Below, piece by piece: positions 16,864 to 24,904 of a stretch of DNA of 64,000 nt. The translations under genes and the position numbers were made by a program. The stretch's first letter is position 1; each line of letters starts with the position of its first letter. Source of the stretch: Alistipes shahii WAL 8301 (GTDB taxonomy: Bacteria > Bacteroidota > Bacteroidia > Bacteroidales > Rikenellaceae); NCBI RefSeq assembly GCF_025145845.1, contig NZ_CP102253.1, forward strand, positions 992,001 through 1,056,000, read 5' to 3'. The notes beneath the pieces are model-generated. The model did not search any database. It was not told the origin of the DNA and saw only the letters and a list, made by a program, of their open reading frames with translations.

Positions 16864-17304
16864 TTACATATTAGGAAATTCTCCGACGACACTGATACCC
16901 ATACTGCGGGCAGTACCGGCAACCATGCGCATAGCGGATTCCAGCGTGAAGCAGTTCATATCGGGCATTTTGTCCTGCGCGATTTCGCGGATCTGATCCC
17001 ACGTCACCTGACCGACCTTGTCGCGGTTGGGCTGCGCGGAACCTTTCTGCACTTTAGCTGCTTCCTTGAGCTGGATAGCTACGGGCGGCTGTTTTACAAC
17101 AAAGTCGAACGACTTATCGCTGTAAACCGTGATGATGACCGGAAGAACCTTTCCCGCCTTGTCCTGCGTACGAGCATTGAATTGCTTGCAGAAGTCCATG
17201 ATATTGACTCCCTTAGAACCCAATGCGGGACCAACCGGGGGCGAAGGATTGGCGGCACCACCTTTGATCTGCAATTTAATAAATGCAGCAACCTCTTTTG
17301 CCAT
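16864..17304 (-). CDS. rplK: Ribosomal protein uL11
   Basis: A 146-residue L11 protein of the GTPase-associated centre. It has the Pro-rich N-terminal domain (GGAANPSPPVGPALGSKGV) and the C-terminal rRNA-binding domain ending in ARSMGISVVGEFPNM. It follows nusG by 16 bases. Confidence 0.98.
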   Translation of the reverse strand: MAKEVAAFIKLQIKGGAANPSPPVGPALGSKGVNIMDFCKQFNARTQDKAGKVLPVIITVYSDKSFDFVVKQPPVAIQLKEAAKVQKGSAQPNRDKVGQVTWDQIREIAQDKMPDMNCFTLESAMRMVAGTARSMGISVVGEFPNM

Positions 17305-17320
17305 AGTTTTCCTTGGTTAA

Positions 17321-17881
17321 TTATTCTTTTTCTACTTGGGTGAAACTCAACTCCATAGGAGTTTTGCGCCCGAATATCTTCACCGATACCGTGAGTTTCT
17401 TGCGCTCGTTGTCGACTGCCTCGATAGTACCTTGGAAGCTCGAGAAAGGACCGTCCGTAACCTTGACGGTCTCGCCGACAAAGAAGGGTATTTCGTTCTC
17501 CTCCTCCTGTGCGTTCAGTTCGTCGACGCGGCCGAGAATACGCGCTACCTCCTGCGGACGCAGGGGCGTGGCGTTCATCTTGCGGCTGTCCTCTTTGGTG
17601 TCGCCGAGGAAACCCAGCACGTTGGGGGTATTGCGAATTATAATCGGAATCTGCCCTACGAACGCAGCCTCCACCAGCACGTAGCCCGGATAAGAGACCT
17701 TCTCCTTGGAGACCTTCTTTCCGTTGCGGATGGTATAGACTTTTTCGGTAGGGATCAGCACCTGGGAAATGTAGTCCTCAAGGTGGTTGTGGCGGATTTC
17801 AGCCTCGATATACTCTTTGACCTTCCCCTCCTTGCCACCGATTGCGCGGACGACATACCACTGTTTCTTAATCTCGCTCAT
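17321..17881 (-). CDS. nusG: Transcription termination/antitermination factor NusG
   Basis: A 186-residue NusG. The NGN domain starts KQWYVVRAIGGKEGKVKEYI, and the C-terminal KOW domain includes FFVGETVKVTDGPFSSFQGT. It couples RNA polymerase to ribosomes and Rho. It sits 14 bases after secE, the usual order. Confidence 0.97.
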   Translation of the reverse strand: MSEIKKQWYVVRAIGGKEGKVKEYIEAEIRHNHLEDYISQVLIPTEKVYTIRNGKKVSKEKVSYPGYVLVEAAFVGQIPIIIRNTPNVLGFLGDTKEDSRKMNATPLRPQEVARILGRVDELNAQEEENEIPFFVGETVKVTDGPFSSFQGTIEAVDNERKKLTVSVKIFGRKTPMELSFTQVEKE

Positions 17882-17895
17882 CGTTCAGCAAACAA

Positions 17896-18093
17896 TTAAC
17901 GGCCAAGACCGCCCAGGGTCTTGTAAATGCCTGCCATCACGTTCTCGAACGTCACGTCCATCGCCAGAACGACCACGGCGAAGATGACCGAAGCCACCAT
18001 CACGACGATCGTAGAACTCTGGAGCTGCGGAAACGTAGGCCACGTTACCTTGTTTACAAGCTCGTTGTAAGATTCTTTAACGTATTTGAACAT
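17896..18093 (-). CDS. secE: Preprotein translocase subunit SecE
   Basis: A 65-residue protein with one membrane segment (about residues 29-52). The start MFKYVKESYNELVNKVTWP is chosen because the frame further upstream runs into the tRNA-Trp gene. SecE clamps SecY in the inner membrane. Single-helix SecE is normal outside enterobacteria. Confidence 0.93.
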   Translation of the reverse strand: MFKYVKESYNELVNKVTWPTFPQLQSSTIVVMVASVIFAVVVLAMDVTFENVMAGIYKTLGGLGR

Positions 18094-18111
18094 ATCTTCG
18101 TCTTTTACTCT

Positions 18112-18185
18112 TGGCAGGAGCAGAGAGATTCGAACTCCCATCAACGGTTTTGGAGACCGCTATTCTACCCTTGAACTATGCTCCT
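18112..18185 (-). tRNA. tRNA-Trp (CCA)
   Basis: Full cloverleaf on the minus strand: acceptor AGGAGCA/TGCTCCT, anticodon loop CTCCAAA, T-loop TTCGAAT, CCA encoded. It lies between tuf and secE, 18 bases before secE, and is probably processed from the same transcript. Confidence 0.96.
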
Positions 18186-18189
18186 AGGT

Positions 18190-18258
18190 GACAGAAAGAG
18201 TACAGTAACCCGTACTGCTTTCTGTCTATTATTTCGTCGCCCGAAAACCGCAGGCGAC
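18190..18258 (-). promoter_or_regulatory. Two hairpins between tuf and tRNA-Trp
   Basis: One stem pairs GACAGAAAG with CTTTCTGTC (18190-18226) and another pairs GTCGCC with GGCGAC (about 18236-18258). Neither has a clear T-run. They may be processing or attenuation structures in the 131-base gap. Confidence 0.35.
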
Positions 18259-18316
18259 AGTAGTCGGCGTCGCTCGGCCATTCGCAAGCAACCTTCCGAT
18301 GGCTCTCGCGCCTGAA

Positions 18317-19504
18317 CTACTTCACGATCTTCAGGATCTGACCTGCACCTACCGTACGGCCACCCTCGCGGATTGCGAAACGCAGACCTTCGTTGATAGC
18401 TACGGGGTAGATCAGCTTCACGGTGATGGTCACGTGGTCGCCCGGCATAACCATGTCGACGCCTGCGGGCAGGTGAACCTCACCCGTTACGTCCATCGTA
18501 CGCAGGTAGAACTGGGGACGATAGTTGTTGTGGAACGGCGTGTGACGGCCACCCTCCTCTTTCTTCAAGATGTAGACCTCGGCCTCGAACTCGGTGTGCG
18601 GAGTGATCGAACCCGGCTTGGCGACTACCATACCGCGCTTAACCTCCTTCTTGTCGATACCGCGGAGCAGCAGACCTACGTTGTCGCCGGCCTCGCCCTC
18701 GTCGAGCAGCTTGCGGAACATCTCGACGCCCGTGCAGGTCGACGTGAGGGTCTTCTCCTCAAGACCTACGATCTCGACGGGATCGCCTACGTGGATGACA
18801 CCGGTTTCGATACGGCCCGTTACGACGGTACCGCGGCCGGTGATCGAGAACACGTCCTCGACAGGCATCAGGAACGGCTTCTCGTTCTCACGCGGAGGAA
18901 CGGGGATATATTCGTCAACGGCAGCCATCAGCTCCATGATCTTCTCCTCCCACTTCGGCTCGCCGTTCAGGCCGCCGAGTGCGGAACCGCGGATGATGGG
19001 AGCGTTGTCGCCATCGTACTCATACTTGGAAAGCAGGTCGCGAACCTCCATCTCGACCAGGTCGAGCATTTCGGGATCGTCCACCATGTCGCACTTGTTC
19101 AGGAAAACGACGATGCGCGGTACGTTCACCTGACGGGCGAGCAGCACGTGCTCGTTGGTCTGGGGCATCGGACCGTCCGTAGCGGCAACGACCAGAATGG
19201 CGCCGTCCATCTGAGCGGCACCGGTAACCATGTTCTTCACATAGTCGGCGTGGCCCGGGCAGTCTACGTGAGCGTAGTGGCGGTTGGCCGTCTGGTACTC
19301 AACGTGCGAGGTGTTGATCGTGATACCACGCTCTTTCTCCTCGGGAGCGTTGTCGATCGAGTCGAACGAACGGAGTTCCGACAGACCGTTCTTTGCCAAA
19401 ACAGTCGTGATAGCAGCGGTAAGGGTGGTCTTACCGTGGTCAACGTGACCGATGGTACCGATGTTTACGTGCGGTTTCGACCGGTCGAATTTTTCTTTTG
19501 CCAT
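18317..19504 (-). CDS. tuf: Elongation factor Tu
   Basis: A 395-residue EF-Tu that delivers aminoacyl-tRNA to the ribosome. GTP-binding motifs are GHVDHGKT (residues 19-26), DCPGHADY and NKCD. Domains 2 and 3 are complete and the protein ends GRTVGAGQILKIVK. Its place among tRNA genes, just before secE-nusG, mirrors the tufB locus of E. coli. Confidence 0.98.
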   Translation of the reverse strand: MAKEKFDRSKPHVNIGTIGHVDHGKTTLTAAITTVLAKNGLSELRSFDSIDNAPEEKERGITINTSHVEYQTANRHYAHVDCPGHADYVKNMVTGAAQMDGAILVVAATDGPMPQTNEHVLLARQVNVPRIVVFLNKCDMVDDPEMLDLVEMEVRDLLSKYEYDGDNAPIIRGSALGGLNGEPKWEEKIMELMAAVDEYIPVPPRENEKPFLMPVEDVFSITGRGTVVTGRIETGVIHVGDPVEIVGLEEKTLTSTCTGVEMFRKLLDEGEAGDNVGLLLRGIDKKEVKRGMVVAKPGSITPHTEFEAEVYILKKEEGGRHTPFHNNYRPQFYLRTMDVTGEVHLPAGVDMVMPGDHVTITVKLIYPVAINEGLRFAIREGGRTVGAGQILKIVK

Positions 19505-19634
19505 AGTATTAAGTATTTAAAGTATTGTTAAAAATTGTCCCAAAGTTTTAAAATTCATTTCGCAGAACAAGCGAGCGACACAAACTCCCCATCATCGCTG
19601 AACGGAGGCGTTCGTATCACACGCTGCTGCGCAT

Positions 19635-19710
19635 TGGAGCGGAAGACGAGGCTCAAACTCGCGACCCTCAGCTTGGAAGGCTGATGCTCTATCAACTGAG
19701 CTACTTCCGC
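19635..19710 (-). tRNA. tRNA-Gly (TCC)
   Basis: Cloverleaf with acceptor GCGGAAG/CTTCCGC, anticodon loop CTTCCAA and encoded CCA. The T-loop reads TTTGAGC instead of the usual TTCGAnn. It lies 130 bases upstream of tuf. Confidence 0.95.
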
Positions 19711-19797
19711 AAAAACAGACCGTATCAGAGTTATCCCCTCCCTCACACCGTCTCTCGACGGCGCCGGGCCTGCAACTCCAACCGGCACTCTTTTTTG

Positions 19798-19880
19798 TGG
19801 GAAGTGATGGATTCGAACCACCGAAGGCGTACGCCAGCAGATTTACAGTCTGCCCCATTTGGCCACTCTGGTAACTTCCC
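19798..19880 (-). tRNA. tRNA-Tyr (GTA)
   Basis: Cloverleaf with acceptor GGGAAGT/ACTTCCC, anticodon loop CTGTAAA, long variable arm and T-loop TTCGAAT. CCA is not encoded. Confidence 0.96.
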
Positions 19881-20162
19881 TTGTTTTGCTCCTCTCCCGT
19901 GAGGAATTCGCTTCGCTCGTCTTTCCCGGAGGAATTGGCTCGTTTCACTCGGCTGCGCCTCGTTCCACTTCGCCGATCCCGCTTTGGGGAGGCTTTCGTT
20001 CTACCGGCGCCCGGTCGCTGCTTCCGTTACAAAAGTTTCTTCGAAACCTCACATCTGAAAAACCTTGTCTGCGTCAGGCAAGCCTGTGCCGCCAATCTTT
20101 TTCATCTGTGCCGCTAACGCGGTTTTGTAACTTCATTTCGCTTCCCTCGCGTCGGCTTTCCG
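19881..20162 (-). other. Unusually long spacer between tRNA-Thr and tRNA-Tyr
   Basis: A 282-base gap inside a tRNA transcription unit. It holds a 9-bp inverted repeat (GTTACAAAA and TTTTGTAAC, about 90 bases apart) and near-repeats of AATTCCTC followed by GGGA. No convincing protein frame. It could hide a structured RNA or be a remnant. Confidence 0.35.
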
Positions 20163-20236
20163 AGCCGATGGAGGGATTCGAACCCCCGACCAGCTGATTA
20201 CAAATCAGCTGCTCTGGCCAACTGAGCTACATCGGC
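20163..20236 (-). tRNA. tRNA-Thr (TGT)
   Basis: Cloverleaf with acceptor GCCGATG/CATCGGC, anticodon loop TTTGTAA and T-loop TTCGAAT. CCA is not encoded. It is the first gene after the promoter at 20258-20289. Confidence 0.96.
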
Positions 20237-20257
20237 AGTATTCACCGTTTTGGATTG

Positions 20258-20289
20258 CAAAAGTAGGCATAAAAAATTTATCGCGCAAA
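20258..20289 (-). promoter_or_regulatory. Bacteroidetes-type promoter for the tRNA-tuf-secE-nusG-rpl unit
   Basis: On the minus strand, -33 TTTG (20286-20289), a 20-base AT-rich spacer and -7 TACTTTTG (20258-20265), matching the TAnnTTTG consensus of the primary sigma factor of Bacteroidetes. It lies 22 bases before tRNA-Thr. Confidence 0.75.
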
Positions 20290-20613
20290 TTATTCGGAAT
20301 AAATTTTCTACTTTTTCACTCTTCTCAAAGAACCGCGCCCGATCGTCCTGACTTCAGGGGCGAAATCGGGTGCAAAGATAGGAAAAGTTTTGGATAACGC
20401 AACAGCTACCGCAAAAAATATTACCTCCCCGGGCCAACTATGTCACCCCGCCACCCGGACGGCGTCCCGGCAGCTCCCGGGCGGCAGGATCCCGGGCCTT
20501 CGACACCTATTTTTATATGCAAACCCGAATGCGCGCTTTTTCCCGATCTTCGGCGCCAAGGGCCTGCCGCCTTTATCGTTCGGCGCGTTTTGCCGAATCG
20601 AGCGCCATCCGGC

Positions 20614-20644
20614 TTTGAAACCGTCCCGCTTTTTCGTATCTTTA
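20614..20644 (+). promoter_or_regulatory. Promoter of the acetyltransferase gene
   Basis: TTTG at 20614-20617, a 19-base spacer and TATCTTTA at 20637-20644, one base off TAnnTTTG. The start codon follows 20 bases later. Confidence 0.55.
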
Positions 20645-20664
20645 CCGCTACGAATTCACGCACT

Positions 20665-21186
20665 ATGGAAACCATCCCCCTCTTCGGCCCTTACGCGCTC
20701 CGGCGGCTCCGCACGGAGGACGCGCCGGACATCTTCGCCTCGATCGACACCCAACGCCGCTACCTGGGCCGCTGGCTCCCGTTCGTGGCCGACACGCACC
20801 GGATCGAGCAGACCCGGCAGGTGGTGGCCGGAATGCTTGCCGACACGGCCAATCCGGTCTTCACGCTCCGCAGCGGCAACGCCTTTGCGGGACTGATCGG
20901 CTTCAAATCGGCCGACGCCGCCAGGCGCAGCGTCGAGATCGGCTACTGGCTGCGCGAGGAGCAGCAGGGCAAGGGAATCATGGCGGCCGCCGTGCGGACG
21001 CTCTGCGACCTTGCGTTCGGGGAGATGGGCATGCGGCGTGTCGAGATCCGCTGCGGCACGGGCAACCTCCCGAGCAACCGCATTCCGCAGCGTCTCGGCT
21101 TCCTCCGCAGCCATGTCGAGCTACAGGGCGAACAGCTCTCCGACGGAGAGTGGATCGACCTGAACGTCTACGTGCTGGAACGCTGA
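20665..21186 (+). CDS. GNAT family N-acetyltransferase (RimJ/RimL-like)
   Basis: A 173-residue acetyltransferase. It begins METIPLFGPYALRRLR, and the acetyl-CoA-binding motif region is IGYWLREEQQGKGIMAAAVR (Q/R-x-x-G-x-G/A type), followed by RRVEIRCGTGNLPSNRIPQRLGF, typical of enzymes that acetylate ribosomal protein N-termini or small amines. I chose the ATG at 20665 because the open frame upstream is not conserved in look and the promoter lies between. It is monocistronic and convergent with the AraC-type gene. Confidence 0.85.
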   Translation: METIPLFGPYALRRLRTEDAPDIFASIDTQRRYLGRWLPFVADTHRIEQTRQVVAGMLADTANPVFTLRSGNAFAGLIGFKSADAARRSVEIGYWLREEQQGKGIMAAAVRTLCDLAFGEMGMRRVEIRCGTGNLPSNRIPQRLGFLRSHVELQGEQLSDGEWIDLNVYVLER

Positions 21187-21300
21187 AAACCAGATGGCAT
21201 CCGCCCCGGCGTCACCCGTAAATCCGGTCCGATCCGGCCCGATGCCCTACGCCGCGACCGGCCCGATGACGCCGTGCGCGGTTCATCCGGCGTCGCATCG

Positions 21301-21332
21301 AAAAAAGGAGACCTGCGGAGAGGCCTCCTTTT
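21301..21332. terminator. Bidirectional terminator between GNAT and AraC-type genes
   Basis: Stem AAGGAG-A-CCT with AGG-C-CTCCTT, flanked by an A-run on the left and T-rich sequence on the right. It serves the AraC-type gene best (six T on the minus strand). Confidence 0.65.
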
Positions 21333-21362
21333 CATCCTTTTCATCCGTGGCGGCCGGCGGCC

Positions 21363-22277
21363 CTATTTCTTCTTGATCGAGTTGATCAGCTGCGCGGGCG
21401 TCGCCTGAAGGTAATTCTTGCAGAAACGACTGAACTGCGTGTAGTGACGGAACCCGTACTTGTTCATCAGCGCCTTGGTGCTGTCCTCGCCGTCGCGGAT
21501 GTCGGTGAAGACCTTCAGCGCCTTCTGGCGCATCATCCAGTGGTAAACGCTGTCGTTGAAATGCTCGGCGAAGCGGCGTTTGAAGACCGAGAGGCTCATG
21601 CCCGCCAGCGAAGCCAGCTCGGCGACGCCCTGTGCCTTGTCGTAATTGTTGCAGACGAAGACGCGGAAATTGTCCTGCGGCTGAATCATCGACTGAAAGA
21701 AGTAGGCATGTTCGGTCGGCGTGTAGAGCACCTTGATCATCATAAAAAGCTCGGTGGCCTTCATCCGGTGGTAGCGGACGCAGTTGAACATCTGGCGGAT
21801 CGTAAAGAATGTGCTCAAAAGGCGTTCTATCGCCGGATGCATCGAAAGCATGGGGACCGATTCGGTCGGAACGACCGAGTCGTAGGGCATCACCTTGTCG
21901 AAAATGTCCTGCTCGCAGAATTCGATCCGATGGATGAGCGACAGCACGACCACATGCGTCTCGTCGTCCTGAGCCGTCACCACGAAGCGTTCGCTGCGGG
22001 CGAGACACACGCACTGTTTCGACGTAACCAGACGCACCGTGTCGTTTCCGTGTTCCAGCCTCAACGATCCCGACATCACGAAAAGGATGCGCACCATGCG
22101 GTCTGCGGGGAACGTCACCCCTTCTCCGGCTGCAAACGTAAGCTGTGAAAACCGACAATAGGTCGAATCGCCGATGCGGCGGAACGGCGCCGGGAACGTA
22201 GGACAACTACTACAATCCGCAGAACAACTCTCCTTCAATGCCGACTCCTCAAACTGCGGTTGGGGTTGATAATCCAT
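21363..22277 (-). CDS. AraC family transcriptional regulator
   Basis: A 304-residue regulator with a variable N-terminal half and a C-terminal pair of helix-turn-helix units (about residues 200-300: GVAELASLAGMSLSVFKRRF and ALMNKYGFRHYTQFSRFCK). The N-terminal sensor region contains four Cys in the CSADCSSC stretch plus others, which could bind metal or sense redox. The start MDYQPQPQFEES was chosen since the upstream extension overlaps its own promoter. The regulated genes cannot be told; neighbours are unrelated. Confidence 0.85.
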   Translation of the reverse strand: MDYQPQPQFEESALKESCSADCSSCPTFPAPFRRIGDSTYCRFSQLTFAAGEGVTFPADRMVRILFVMSGSLRLEHGNDTVRLVTSKQCVCLARSERFVVTAQDDETHVVVLSLIHRIEFCEQDIFDKVMPYDSVVPTESVPMLSMHPAIERLLSTFFTIRQMFNCVRYHRMKATELFMMIKVLYTPTEHAYFFQSMIQPQDNFRVFVCNNYDKAQGVAELASLAGMSLSVFKRRFAEHFNDSVYHWMMRQKALKVFTDIRDGEDSTKALMNKYGFRHYTQFSRFCKNYLQATPAQLINSIKKK

Positions 22278-22312
22278 AAACTTATTTGATCTGTGTGACG
22301 TGATTTTACGAA

Positions 22313-22343
22313 CAAAAATACAAAAAAAATCAGGAAAAGCAAA
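22313..22343 (-). promoter_or_regulatory. Promoter of the AraC-type gene
   Basis: On the minus strand, TTTG (22340-22343), a 19-base spacer and TATTTTTG (22313-22320). Confidence 0.65.
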
Positions 22344-22363
22344 CAAATCAGCTCCCGTGATGT

Positions 22364-22395
22364 CAAAAAAAGTCCCCGCCGCGACCGGCAGGGAC
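22364..22395 (-). terminator. Terminator of the coiled-coil lipoprotein gene
   Basis: On the minus strand, stem GTCCCTGCCG with CGGCGGGGAC (one bulge-like mismatch), followed by seven T. It is 32 bases past the stop codon and 20 bases before the AraC-type promoter. Confidence 0.75.
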
Positions 22396-22427
22396 CCTGA
22401 AAAGCGTTGTAACGACGGAAGAACCGC

Positions 22428-23300
22428 CTATTTGCAACTAATGATCAGAATTTTCGAAGACTCCCAGAACCGCACGGGATCAGTGATGATCAGTTTCTCG
22501 ACGACCTTGTTCGCGTCGGTCACCAGTTCGTACGACCCCTCGGGATGCGAAGTGACGAGCGTCGCCTTCTTCTGTCCGACGAGGACCTCCGACAGCAGGC
22601 GCGAATCGGCCATCGTGAAGCTGTCGAAATTACTGTTCCGTCCGACGGTCAGCGTCCGTCCGATGAATCCCTGCTTGTTGATGATCTGCGCGTCGCGCAA
22701 CTCCTTCTCGGCCCCCACGATGTAATAGACCGTGTTGAGCTGGTTCTGCAACTCGACCTTCTCGCCGCTCAGGTTCTCGACCTCGGCGCTGCGGACGGCC
22801 ACCTCCTCGGTCAGGCTCTTCACCTCGTCGCCCATCCGGACGAGGCTCTCGCGCAGCTGCTCCACCTCGGCCTTCTTCTCCGCCAGCTGCCTGTTCATGT
22901 CGGCGATCATCTTCTCCAGACCGTCGATACGCAGATTGGCCTTGCGCAGCTGGGCCGCCGAACGTTGCAGCGACTCGATCTTCGCGCGGTTCTCCCGCAG
23001 CAGCCGGTCGATGGCCTTGATGTCGTTGTCGATCTCCTCGACGGGACGGCGGCCTCCCTCCGACTCCCCGGCCACGGTGATCAGGTTCTCGCGCGACTTG
23101 ATCAGCGCGAGGTTCTCCGAGATGGCGTTGATGTCCGCGAACACGGCATTGATCAGCGAGTCCTTCGCGCTGACGACCAACTCCAGCGAATCGCTCCGGC
23201 TCTCGGCCTCGACGGCAACCTGCCTGCTCACGCAGGAGGCAAGGAGTGCAACGACGCCCAGCGCCGCGGCGGTTGCTATATGCTTCATCTTGTTTTTCAT
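22428..23300 (-). CDS. Coiled-coil lipoprotein, unknown function
   Basis: A 290-residue protein with a lipoprotein signal (hydrophobic stretch then LLASC, lipidated Cys23). Residues about 95-190 are heptad-rich and strongly charged, giving a long coiled coil. The last 90 residues form a separate domain with a predicted strand-rich pattern (GRTLTVGRNSNFDSFTM, ATLVTSHPEGSYELV). It is likely anchored in the outer or inner membrane and could span part of the periplasm. I recognise the architecture as common in Bacteroidales but not its function. It has its own promoter and terminator. Confidence 0.75.
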   Translation of the reverse strand: MKNKMKHIATAAALGVVALLASCVSRQVAVEAESRSDSLELVVSAKDSLINAVFADINAISENLALIKSRENLITVAGESEGGRRPVEEIDNDIKAIDRLLRENRAKIESLQRSAAQLRKANLRIDGLEKMIADMNRQLAEKKAEVEQLRESLVRMGDEVKSLTEEVAVRSAEVENLSGEKVELQNQLNTVYYIVGAEKELRDAQIINKQGFIGRTLTVGRNSNFDSFTMADSRLLSEVLVGQKKATLVTSHPEGSYELVTDANKVVEKLIITDPVRFWESSKILIISCK

Positions 23301-23345
23301 GGCTCCGACTCTTTAAGGGTTTACGGTCTTGTTTGCCTTCAGGCG

Positions 23346-23353
23346 CAAATATA
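23346..23353 (-). promoter_or_regulatory. -7 element for the coiled-coil lipoprotein gene
   Basis: TATATTTG on the minus strand, 46 bases before the start codon. A clear -33 TTG is not seen. Confidence 0.4.
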
Positions 23354-23422
23354 TGCATAAAAATAAAATCTTGTACGGATTTTTTCACAAAGGCCGGAAA
23401 TTCCCTGCGGGGAATGAAAAAC

Positions 23423-23453
23423 AACGGGCCGCAACCCTCGGTTGCAGCCCGTT
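23423..23453 (-). terminator. Terminator of rpmE2
   Basis: Minus-strand stem AACGGGC-GCAAC with GTTGC-GCCCGTT, then GTTTTT. It lies 24 bases after the L31 stop. Confidence 0.75.
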
Positions 23454-23476
23454 ATTTCGTAAATGCGCAAGCAGTT

Positions 23477-23743
23477 TTACTTCGCATTCTTCTTATCGTA
23501 GCGTTTTGCGTAACGGCTCATAAACTTATCGACGCGACCAGCGGTGTCAACCAACTTCATCTTACCGGTGTAGAACGGGTGCGAGGTGTTGGAAATTTCC
23601 ATCTTATACACGGGATAGGTTTCGCCGTTCACTTCGATGGTCTCTTTTGTCGAAACGGCGGACCGACACAAAAACACGACGTCGTTGGACATGTCCTTGA
23701 ACGCCACCAAACGATAATTCTCCGGATGAATACCCTTTTTCAT
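23477..23743 (-). CDS. rpmE2: Ribosomal protein bL31, type B (zinc-independent)
   Basis: An 88-residue L31 starting MKKGIHPENYRLVAFKD. It lacks the CxxC zinc ligands of the type A protein and has the type B pattern SNDVVFLCRS and HPFYTGKMKLVDTAGRVDKF. In many bacteria the type B form is induced under zinc limitation, but in Bacteroidetes it is often the only L31. Confidence 0.93.
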   Translation of the reverse strand: MKKGIHPENYRLVAFKDMSNDVVFLCRSAVSTKETIEVNGETYPVYKMEISNTSHPFYTGKMKLVDTAGRVDKFMSRYAKRYDKKNAK

Positions 23744-23780
23744 TTCGTTGTTTTTGTTTTTAATTAATGCTTAAGCGCGA

Positions 23781-23810
23781 CAAAGGTACGAATTAATTCG
23801 CAACAAACAA
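23781..23810 (-). promoter_or_regulatory. Promoter of rpmE2
   Basis: Minus-strand TACCTTTG (23781-23788) with TTG about 19 bases upstream (near 23808). Confidence 0.6.
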
Positions 23811-23850
23811 GCCCGCGTGCAAATTTTTTCGCACCCGGAGCACCTCGGGG

Positions 23851-23881
23851 TTGCGCAATCTGAATACTTTTTCTATCTTTG
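23851..23881 (+). promoter_or_regulatory. Promoter of the tRNA gene
   Basis: TTG (23851-23853), a 20-base spacer and TATCTTTG (23874-23881), 30 bases before the tRNA. Confidence 0.65.
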
Positions 23882-23911
23882 CGCCACGAAAGCGCCCCGG
23901 GGCGCAGGACC

Positions 23912-23985
23912 GGGCCCATAGCTCAGTTGGTCAGAGCAGCGGACTCATAATCCGAAGGTCGTGGGATCATGCCCCTCTGGGCCCA
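23912..23985 (+). tRNA. tRNA with anticodon CAT (Met, or Ile2 after lysidine modification)
   Basis: Acceptor GGGCCCA/TGGGCCC, a normal D-arm and anticodon loop CTCATAA. The T-arm is odd: the loop reads ATCATGC instead of TTCGAnC, the T-stem has a T-T mismatch, and the bottom anticodon-stem pair is G-A. CCA is not encoded. It has its own promoter and terminator, so it is expressed. The isotype (Met or Ile) cannot be settled by eye. Confidence 0.85.
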
Positions 23986-23988
23986 CAG

Positions 23989-24023
23989 AAAAAGAGGTTA
24001 CGAATTGCCGTAACCTCTTTTTT
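23989..24023. terminator. Bidirectional terminator of the tRNA and of SusC/D locus 1
   Basis: A 14-bp perfect stem (AAAAAGAGGTTACG with CGTAACCTCTTTTT) and a 6-base loop, T-rich on both strands. It closes the tRNA gene on the plus strand and the long minus-strand operon ending at 24044. Confidence 0.85.
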
Positions 24024-24043
24024 CGCACTCTTCGGGAGCGGCG

Positions 24044-24895
24044 TTATTCCAGCTTCGCCGCGTCGGAGGCCAGCTTTTCGTAGATGGCGACCATTTCGCC
24101 GAACGATCCCTCGCCGCGTTTCAGCTCGTACATGAAGACGCCCTTGTAACCGGCCTTCATCAGCGCCCCGTACAGCGCGGGCCAGTCGATCTTGCCCTTG
24201 CCCGGAAGCCAGTGACGTTCATCGACCATGTCGTAATCCGAGACATGGACGGTCGCAATCCGGTCGCCGCACGCCTCGACGAAGTGCAGCAGGTCCTCCG
24301 AAAGCAGGTGGTTCGTGTCGAAACAGATTTTCACCTCGGGATAAGGGGCGATGATGCGCAGCAGCTCGGCCGAGTTCCGCCCGAGGCACGTGCGGGGCAG
24401 ATCCTCGATGCACAGCTGCGCGCCGATCCGCGCCGCCTCCCTGCGCAATATGCCGATCGAAGCGATGCTGTTCCGGATACGCTGCTCGCGCTCCCCGTCC
24501 GCAATCGGTTCGGAACTGGGATGCAGCACCAGTTTCTCCGGTCCCACTTCGCCGCAGATCGCGATCATTTCGGTCAGGAATTCGAGGTTGGCCATGCGGG
24601 CGCTGTCGTTCAGCACCGAGATGTCCAGCTTGCGGGAGAACGGGAGGTGGCACGACCAGACCTTCAGACCGGCCTCGTCGGCCATGCGTTTGGCGTGCAG
24701 CGCCTTCTCGCGGATTTCAGCCACGGTCCCGCGGCCGCTGATGCCGATTTCGACATACTCCACGCCGGCCTTCGCGGCGGCGGCCATCTCCTCGGGGCTC
24801 ATGCTGCTGGTCGAGCTTCCGACGCCGAGACACTGGGCCGTCAGGTTGGCGGCGCACACCAGCGCCGCTGCCGTAAACAGAATTCTTTTTTTCAT
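24044..24895 (-). CDS. Exported sugar phosphate isomerase/epimerase-like protein (TIM barrel)
   Basis: A 283-residue member of the xylose isomerase-like TIM-barrel superfamily (AP endonuclease 2 fold). An N-terminal signal peptide (about residues 1-20, ending NLTAQ) places it in the periplasm. Likely metal-binding residues sit in KLVLHPSSE, CIEDLPRT, ICFDTNHL and TVHVSDYD, as in the family. Typical activities are isomerisation or epimerisation of sugars, keto-sugars or inositols; the substrate here is unknown. It is the last gene of locus 1, 9 bases after the FISUMP lipoprotein gene, which suggests it acts on the compound imported by that locus. Confidence 0.8.
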   Translation of the reverse strand: MKKRILFTAAALVCAANLTAQCLGVGSSTSSMSPEEMAAAAKAGVEYVEIGISGRGTVAEIREKALHAKRMADEAGLKVWSCHLPFSRKLDISVLNDSARMANLEFLTEMIAICGEVGPEKLVLHPSSEPIADGEREQRIRNSIASIGILRREAARIGAQLCIEDLPRTCLGRNSAELLRIIAPYPEVKICFDTNHLLSEDLLHFVEACGDRIATVHVSDYDMVDERHWLPGKGKIDWPALYGALMKAGYKGVFMYELKRGEGSFGEMVAIYEKLASDAAKLE

Positions 24896-24904
24896 CGCTT
24901 CCGG

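Noticed and set aside
18094..18144. 17-residue N-terminal extension of SecE
   Set aside because: It would be coded within the tRNA-Trp gene and its flank; the start at 18093 fits the family.
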